Positions 59,499 to 64,000 of a stretch of 64,000 nucleotides of DNA are shown here, piece after piece. A program made the translations under genes and the position numbers. Source of the stretch: Roseiarcus sp050012775 (GTDB lineage: Bacteria; Pseudomonadota; Alphaproteobacteria; Rhizobiales; Beijerinckiaceae); the NCBI GenBank assembly GCA_050012775.1, contig JBEKGN010000023.1, positions 1 through 64,000 on the forward strand. The letters run 5' to 3'. Numbering within the stretch: the first letter of the stretch is position 1; each line of letters opens with the position of its first letter. The notes under the pieces are model-generated. The model had not been told where the DNA came from, made no database searches, and saw only the letters and a program-made list of their open reading frames with translations.

Positions 59499-60395
59499 TC
59501 AGCCGAGAAATTCCGCCAACGCCTCGGCGGTCGCCTCGGGCGCCTCCTCGGGCAGGAAATGGCCGGCGTCGATGGCGCGCCCCTGCGCCTGGGGCGCCCA
59601 GCGGCGCCAGACATCGAGCGGATTTTCTCCTTGCGCGGGCAACCCGGCGGCGCCCCACAGCGCCAGCATGGGAATGTCGATCGTGCGGCCGGCCGCGAGG
59701 TCTGCTTCGTCGTGCGCCCAATCGAGCGTCGCCCCGGCGCGGTAGTCCTCGCAGCAGGCGTGGATGCGCGCGGGCTCGGCGAAGAAGGCGCGATAATGGG
59801 CCAGCGCGCGCGGATCGAAGGCGTCGAGGCTCTTCGCCTTGGTCCAGCTGGCGAGCGTATGATCGATATATTCGCGCGAGGCGCGGCCGATGAGCGTCTC
59901 TGGCAGCGGTTCGGGCTGGGCGAGAAACAGCCAGTGATAAACGGCCATCGCGCGCGCCGCGCCCATGTCGCGCCACATCTCCGCCGTCGGCACGATGTCG
60001 AGTACGGCGAGTCGGCTCAGCCGTTCGGGATGATCGAGCGCCAGGCGATAGCCGACGCGCGCGCCGCGGTCGTGTCCGACATAGGCGAACCGCTCGCAGC
60101 CGAGCCGGCCCATCGCCGCGACGACATCCGCCGCCATGATGCGTTTCGTGTAAAGCGCGCCCTCGGCGCTCGGCGGCGCGTCCGAGCGGCCGTAGCCGCG
60201 CAGATCGAGCGCGACGACGGTATGGCGCTCGGCGAGCCGCGGCGCGACGAGGCGCCACTCGACATGGGTTTGCGGATAGCCGTGAACCAGCACGACCGGC
60301 GGCCCGGCCCCGCCGACGCGCGCGAAAAGCCTGCCGGCGTCGGTTTGGAGCCAGCGGCTCTCAAATCCGGGAAAGAGATCGATGAGTTCGGGCAT
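59499..60395 (-). CDS. Haloacetate (fluoroacetate) dehalogenase-like alpha/beta hydrolase
   Basis: The 298-residue protein has nucleophile Asp109 in GHDRGARVGYR, with Arg110 and Arg113 for the substrate carboxylate. Asp133 and His279 complete the triad, and His154-Trp155 (YHWLF) and Tyr218 (CEDYRAG) form the halide pocket. Each residue sits one position before its counterpart in the Rhodopseudomonas palustris fluoroacetate dehalogenase as I remember it. It is divergent from the CoA-transferase gene, and a 235-bp intergenic region between them must hold both promoters. Confidence 0.87.
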   Translation of the reverse strand: MPELIDLFPGFESRWLQTDAGRLFARVGGAGPPVVLVHGYPQTHVEWRLVAPRLAERHTVVALDLRGYGRSDAPPSAEGALYTKRIMAADVVAAMGRLGCERFAYVGHDRGARVGYRLALDHPERLSRLAVLDIVPTAEMWRDMGAARAMAVYHWLFLAQPEPLPETLIGRASREYIDHTLASWTKAKSLDAFDPRALAHYRAFFAEPARIHACCEDYRAGATLDWAHDEADLAAGRTIDIPMLALWGAAGLPAQGENPLDVWRRWAPQAQGRAIDAGHFLPEEAPEATAEALAEFLG

Positions 60396-60630
60396 GGGAG
60401 CGTCGGGTTTGAGCCGCGAGCGGGAGGAACGGCCAACAGGTTACGCCGATTCCCCGGCGACGGGAATTCCTCCGACGCCGCGCCAAGACTGGCGCGAGGC
60501 CGCCCTCGCGCCAGCATGGGATATCCGAGCCGACGCCGTCGATGAGGCTTGCGCGCGACGGCGCCGATCGGCTAGCGCTCGCCGGCGCGCCACGCATCCC
60601 GGCGGCGACGCCTTTTTACGGAGCCAGCGC

Positions 60631-61842
60631 GTGAAGCCTCTCGCAGGTTTGAAAGTCTTGGAGCTGGCGCGCATTCTCGCGGGCCCCTGGGCAGGCCAGA
60701 CGCTCGCCGACCTCGGCGCCGAAGTCATCAAGGTCGAGCGGCCCGGCGCGGGCGATGACACGCGCGGCTGGGGCCCGCCTTTCGTCGAGGGCGAAGACGG
60801 CGAGCGGCTCGACGCCGCCTATTTTCATTCCTGCAATCGCGGCAAACGCTCGCTCGCCGTCGACTTCGAGCGTCCCGAGGGCCAGGACATCGTGCGCCGG
60901 CTCGCCGCGCGCGCCGACGTGCTGATCGAGAATTTCAAGACGGGCGGGCTCGCCAAATACGGGCTCGACTATTCCAGCCTGAAGGCGATTAATCCGCGCC
61001 TCGTCTATTGCTCGATCACCGGCTTCGGCCACGACGGCCCCTATGCGGCGCGCGCCGGCTACGATTTCATTATCCAAGGCATGGGCGGGGTGATGGATCT
61101 GACCGGCGACCCCGACGGCGAGCCGCAGAAGATCGGCGTCGCCTTCGCCGACATTTTCACCGGCGTCTACGCGGTCGTCGCGATCCAGGCGGCTCTGATC
61201 CGGCGCTCAATCACCGGGCTCGGCGGCGAAGTCGACATGGCGCTGCTCGACACGCAGGTGAGCGTGCTCGCCAACCAGGCGCTGAACTTCCTCGTCTCGG
61301 GCAAAGCGCCGCGCCGGCTCGGCAACGCCCATCCCAACATCGTGCCCTATCAGGTGTTCGAGGCGGCGGACGGACCGCTGATCGTCGCCGCCGGCAACGA
61401 TCGCCAGACGCGCGATTTCTGCCGCATCCTCGGCCTCGACGCGCTCGCCGCCGATCCCGCTTACGCGACCAACGCCGACCGCGTGCGCAATCGCGTGGGC
61501 TTCGTCGCCGCCCTCGCCGAGGCGGCGGGCGCCATGCCCCGCGCGACGCTGCTCGCCGCGCTCGAAGACGCGGGCGTGCCGGCCGGGCCGATCAACACCG
61601 TCGCCCAAGTCTTCGCCGACCCGCAAGTGCACGCGCGCGGCTTGCGGCTCGATCTGCCCGCGACCGGCGCGCGCGGGGGAAAAGCGCCCTCGGTGCGCTC
61701 GCCGCTCGTCATCGACGGCGAACCCGCCGCCGCCGAGACCGCCGCGCCGCGCCTGGGCGAGCACACCGACGCCGTTCTGAGTGAATTGGGGCTGTCAGGA
61801 CGCGAGATCGCGGCTCTGCGCACGGCGGGCGTGGTCGGCTAG
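60631..61842 (+). CDS. CaiB/BaiF family (class III) CoA-transferase
   Basis: The 403-residue protein starts 'LAGLKVLELARILAGPWAGQ' with 'LADLGAEVIKVERPGAGDDT R'. The motif GEVDMALLDTQVS carries the catalytic Asp (VDMALLD). The GTG at 60631 has ACGGAG upstream and removes an unlikely 83-residue extension. It transfers CoA between carboxylic acids. The donor and acceptor are unknown, but the nearby acyl-CoA dehydrogenases suggest acid catabolism. Confidence 0.9.
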   Translation: MKPLAGLKVLELARILAGPWAGQTLADLGAEVIKVERPGAGDDTRGWGPPFVEGEDGERLDAAYFHSCNRGKRSLAVDFERPEGQDIVRRLAARADVLIENFKTGGLAKYGLDYSSLKAINPRLVYCSITGFGHDGPYAARAGYDFIIQGMGGVMDLTGDPDGEPQKIGVAFADIFTGVYAVVAIQAALIRRSITGLGGEVDMALLDTQVSVLANQALNFLVSGKAPRRLGNAHPNIVPYQVFEAADGPLIVAAGNDRQTRDFCRILGLDALAADPAYATNADRVRNRVGFVAALAEAAGAMPRATLLAALEDAGVPAGPINTVAQVFADPQVHARGLRLDLPATGARGGKAPSVRSPLVIDGEPAAAETAAPRLGEHTDAVLSELGLSGREIAALRTAGVVG

Positions 61843-61846
61843 CGGC

Positions 61847-62344
61847 TCACGCCCCGCGCACCCTCCCGCTGACCCCCTCGAAGGCGCCGGGCTGCAATTC
61901 GCAATAAAGCACGCGCGCCGGATCGACCGGGCCGGGCAGCACGATTCGGTCGGGAGGCGCGCGCTTGAAGCCCATGCGCGCGTAATAAGGCTCGTCGCCG
62001 ACCAGAATCGCCAATTTCGCGCCGGCTTCCCTTGCCGCTTCGAGCGAACGCGTCACCAGCGCCTCGCCGATGCCCTGGCTGCGGAACACCGGCTCGACGA
62101 TCAGCGGCCCCAGCAGCAGGGCGGGCGTCGCGCCGATGACGATCGGCGTCATCGCGTTGGCGCCGACCAGCAGCGTGCCGACGCGCGCCACGAAGCTCAG
62201 CGACAAGTCCGCCGGCGTCGTCTCGCGAAGGCGATAGGCGGTGCGCGCGAAACGGCCCGGCCCGAAGACGCGCTCGTTGAGCCGCAGGATCGATTCGCCG
62301 TCGGCGGGCGTCTCCGGTTCGAGCACAAGCGACAATTCGGTCAT
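61847..62344 (-). CDS. GNAT family N-acetyltransferase
   Basis: The 165-residue protein has motif A 'LGPLIVEPVFRSQGIGEALV' (the R-x-x-G-x-G/A acetyl-CoA loop) and 'VGDEPYYARMGFKRAP'. The ATG at 62344 fits the family length. It converges on the CoA-transferase gene (4-nt gap). The substrate is unknown. Confidence 0.88.
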   Translation of the reverse strand: MTELSLVLEPETPADGESILRLNERVFGPGRFARTAYRLRETTPADLSLSFVARVGTLLVGANAMTPIVIGATPALLLGPLIVEPVFRSQGIGEALVTRSLEAAREAGAKLAILVGDEPYYARMGFKRAPPDRIVLPGPVDPARVLYCELQPGAFEGVSGRVRGA

Positions 62345-62424
62345 GAGAGCTTCGCGGGATGGAGGAAAGGCGGGAGGGGGCTTTAGCATGGAGGCCGTCG
62401 CGCGCGGAAGAGCGCCGCGCGCGC

Positions 62425-62907
62425 TCACCACAGCGCCGAGATCGGCTCGGCGCCGAGAATCTCGTCGAGCCGGGCGCGCGTCGCGCGGGTGACGTCGGGC
62501 GGCAGGGCGTCGCGGGCGAAGAAGCGCGCCGCGACGATCTCGCGGTCCGGCGCGCGCTCGCCCGTGACGCGAAACCGCCTGGCGACATAGACCGCGACGT
62601 GATCGCGCCGCGAGACATGGGCGTTGAAGAACAGCCCGTGCAGCCGCGGCGGCGCTTCGAGGACGACATTGGCCTCCTCGGCAAGTTCGCGCGTCAGCGC
62701 GCTCTGGCAAGTCTCGCCGATCTCGACGCCGCCGCCCGGCAGGTGCCAGCCGGCGACATAGCTGTGCTTGACCAGCAGCACTTGGCTGTCGCGATCGATG
62801 ACCGCCACCCGAACCCCCAGGGTCATCGGCCGCGTCAGGAGAAAGCTCACATGCGCGAGCCGCGTCGTCAGGCGTTCGCGAAAGGAGCGTCGGCTTTGTC
62901 CTTGCAT
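62425..62907 (-). CDS. Nudix hydrolase
   Basis: The 160-residue protein's Nudix box is complete: GGGVEIGETCQSALTRELAE, then EANV (pattern G-x5-E-x7-R-E-x-x-E-E). An upstream 'VLLVKHSYVAGWHLPGG' strand precedes it. The ATG at 62907 is chosen for family length; the frame stays open upstream. The substrate is unknown. Confidence 0.88.
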   Translation of the reverse strand: MQGQSRRSFRERLTTRLAHVSFLLTRPMTLGVRVAVIDRDSQVLLVKHSYVAGWHLPGGGVEIGETCQSALTRELAEEANVVLEAPPRLHGLFFNAHVSRRDHVAVYVARRFRVTGERAPDREIVAARFFARDALPPDVTRATRARLDEILGAEPISALW

Positions 62908-63145
62908 CAGCGGATTCGTCTCCCTAAGGGTCTCTTCATCTCGGCCATCTCCATAGGTTTGGCCGCGTCCGACCCTAAATAAGGATTCATCGCCTCGCCA
63001 ACGAATCCTCGCGCGGGATTGTTCGATCGAGCGGGATTTCTGTTGGAAAGGCCTGCGCCCGCTCTTGCCAAATCCCGCTTGGTCGGCTCGAGCGCGGCCG
63101 CCAGTCCGAGGCGAGCGGAAGGTCCAACCCGGAGTCGATTTGTCC

Positions 63146-64000
63146 ATGAGCTTCACGATCGCGCATCTCTCCGACGCCCATCTCGGGCCGGCGCCTTGGC
63201 CGGGACTTCGCGAGCTGCGTCTCAAGCGCATCATGGGCTACGTCAACTGGAAGCGCGGGCGCGAGCGCCTCAACGACATGCGGATGCTGGAGCGCCTCGT
63301 CGCGGACCTCCGCGCGCAGTCGCCCGACCATGTCGCGATGACCGGCGACGTCGTCAACATCGGGCTCGCGGCGGAATTCCGCCGGGCCGCCGCGTGGATG
63401 CGCACCCTGGGCGAACCGGCCGACGTCAGTTTCACGCCGGGCAACCACGACGCCTATGTGCGCGACGCGATGAAGGGCCTCGCCGAGATTTTCGCGCCGT
63501 GGACGTCAGGCGACACGGGCGCCGAGGGGCGCGATCGGTTTCCCTTCTTGCGCGTGCGCGGCGACGTCGCGCTGATCGGACTCAGCTCGGGCGTGCCGAC
63601 CGGACCGCTGATGGCGACCGGCCGGCTGGGCGCGCGGCAGATCGCCGAACTCGGCGAGCTTCTACAAGAGACAGGCGCGCGCGGGTTGGCGCGCGTCATC
63701 CTGATCCATCATCCCCCGCTCTCGCGCGGCGGGGCGTCGCTGCGCAGCCTGACCGACGCGCGCGCGCTCGAGACGATCGTCGGCCGTTTCGGCGCCGAAG
63801 CGATCCTGCACGGCCACGCGCATAAGCGCATGGTTCATCATCTCGAGTCCCCCGCCTCGCGCATCGAAGGCGGACGCATCCCCATTCTCGGCGTCCCGTC
63901 CGCCGTCGCCGCGTCGGCGGACCTGCGCCAGCGCGCCGCCTATCACCTGATCCGCCTGGAGCGCGCCGGCCAATTCTGGCGCGTCGGCGTTCGCGCGCGC
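63146..64000 (+). CDS. Metallophosphoesterase, C-terminus beyond the window
   Basis: 285 codons are visible with no stop. All calcineurin-type motifs are present: HLSDAHLG, TGDVVN, TPGNHDAY, ILIHHPP and LHGHAHK. It is a probable cytoplasmic phosphodiesterase of the Icc/CpdA-like group, with unknown substrate. It is divergent from the Nudix gene, with a 238-bp gap that shows no other gene. Confidence 0.9.
   Translation, partial: MSFTIAHLSDAHLGPAPWPGLRELRLKRIMGYVNWKRGRERLNDMRMLERLVADLRAQSPDHVAMTGDVVNIGLAAEFRRAAAWMRTLGEPADVSFTPGNHDAYVRDAMKGLAEIFAPWTSGDTGAEGRDRFPFLRVRGDVALIGLSSGVPTGPLMATGRLGARQIAELGELLQETGARGLARVILIHHPPLSRGGASLRSLTDARALETIVGRFGAEAILHGHAHKRMVHHLESPASRIEGGRIPILGVPSAVAASADLRQRAAYHLIRLERAGQFWRVGVRAR

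Overview
The window is a high-GC alphaproteobacterial chromosome segment. It carries a complete Mu-like prophage, with about 21 kb of ordinary host chromosome to its right. The host is most likely in the Hyphomicrobiales (Rhizobiales). The evidence is a circularly permuted two-piece tmRNA gene with the tag ANDNYAPVALAA, an alpha-type SspB, a DUF4169 protein, a small ribbon-helix-helix protein and an AsmA-like protein. The genus cannot be fixed from sequence alone; Beijerinckiaceae/Methylocystaceae-type organisms are a guess.

Left flank (1-126): the last 18 codons of an unidentified host gene and a hairpin that looks like its terminator. Prophage (127-42619, 42,493 bp): both ends can be placed to the base. 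The 5-bp target duplication CCTTT lies at 122-126 and 42620-42624, the element reads TGT...ACA, and 18-bp transposase-site-like repeats sit at both ends in inverted orientation, spaced as in phage Mu (two far apart on the left, three close together on the right). The element landed between the terminator of the left host gene and the ssrA promoter. Part of the ssrA -35 region is the target duplication itself, so the promoter was rebuilt rather than destroyed.

Inside the prophage, leftward genes (a secreted protein and an S24-type repressor) occupy the left end. The rightward early operon then runs Ner-like regulator, ParB-like protein, ASCH protein, MuA-type DDE transposase, MuB-type ATPase, small regulators, Gam, GemA, a secreted PLD nuclease, an adenine-methylase-like protein and a Mor-family activator. 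Late genes follow in three blocks. Block one is lysis (amidase, holin-like protein, a class 3 lipase, a lipoprotein), Mu-type terminase, portal and head morphogenesis. Block two is protease/scaffold, major capsid, P2-type baseplate V-W-J-I and fibres. Block three is the P2-type sheath, tube, E/E', tape measure, U, X and D module. Each block is preceded by the same dyad, GGTGAAA-N2-TTTCACC or a close variant, which is the best candidate for the activator's binding site. The phage is thus a chimera with Mu replication and head and a P2 tail. The right end carries what looks like a decayed DNA methyltransferase tail at the position where Mu has its modification gene.

Right flank (42620-64000): ssrA and sspB (trans-translation tag and its proteolysis adaptor) are neighbours. 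They are followed by an AsmA-like protein, a membrane-anchored glutamate-synthase-like flavoprotein, a complete branched-chain-amino-acid-type ABC transporter (livF-G-M-H plus a Tat-exported binding protein) and nagA with a BadF-type sugar kinase. Next come two acyl-CoA dehydrogenases, a hydrolase with the full fluoroacetate dehalogenase active-site set, a CaiB/BaiF CoA-transferase, a GNAT acetyltransferase, a Nudix hydrolase and a metallophosphoesterase cut by the window edge. No CRISPR array, rRNA or ordinary tRNA gene was seen.
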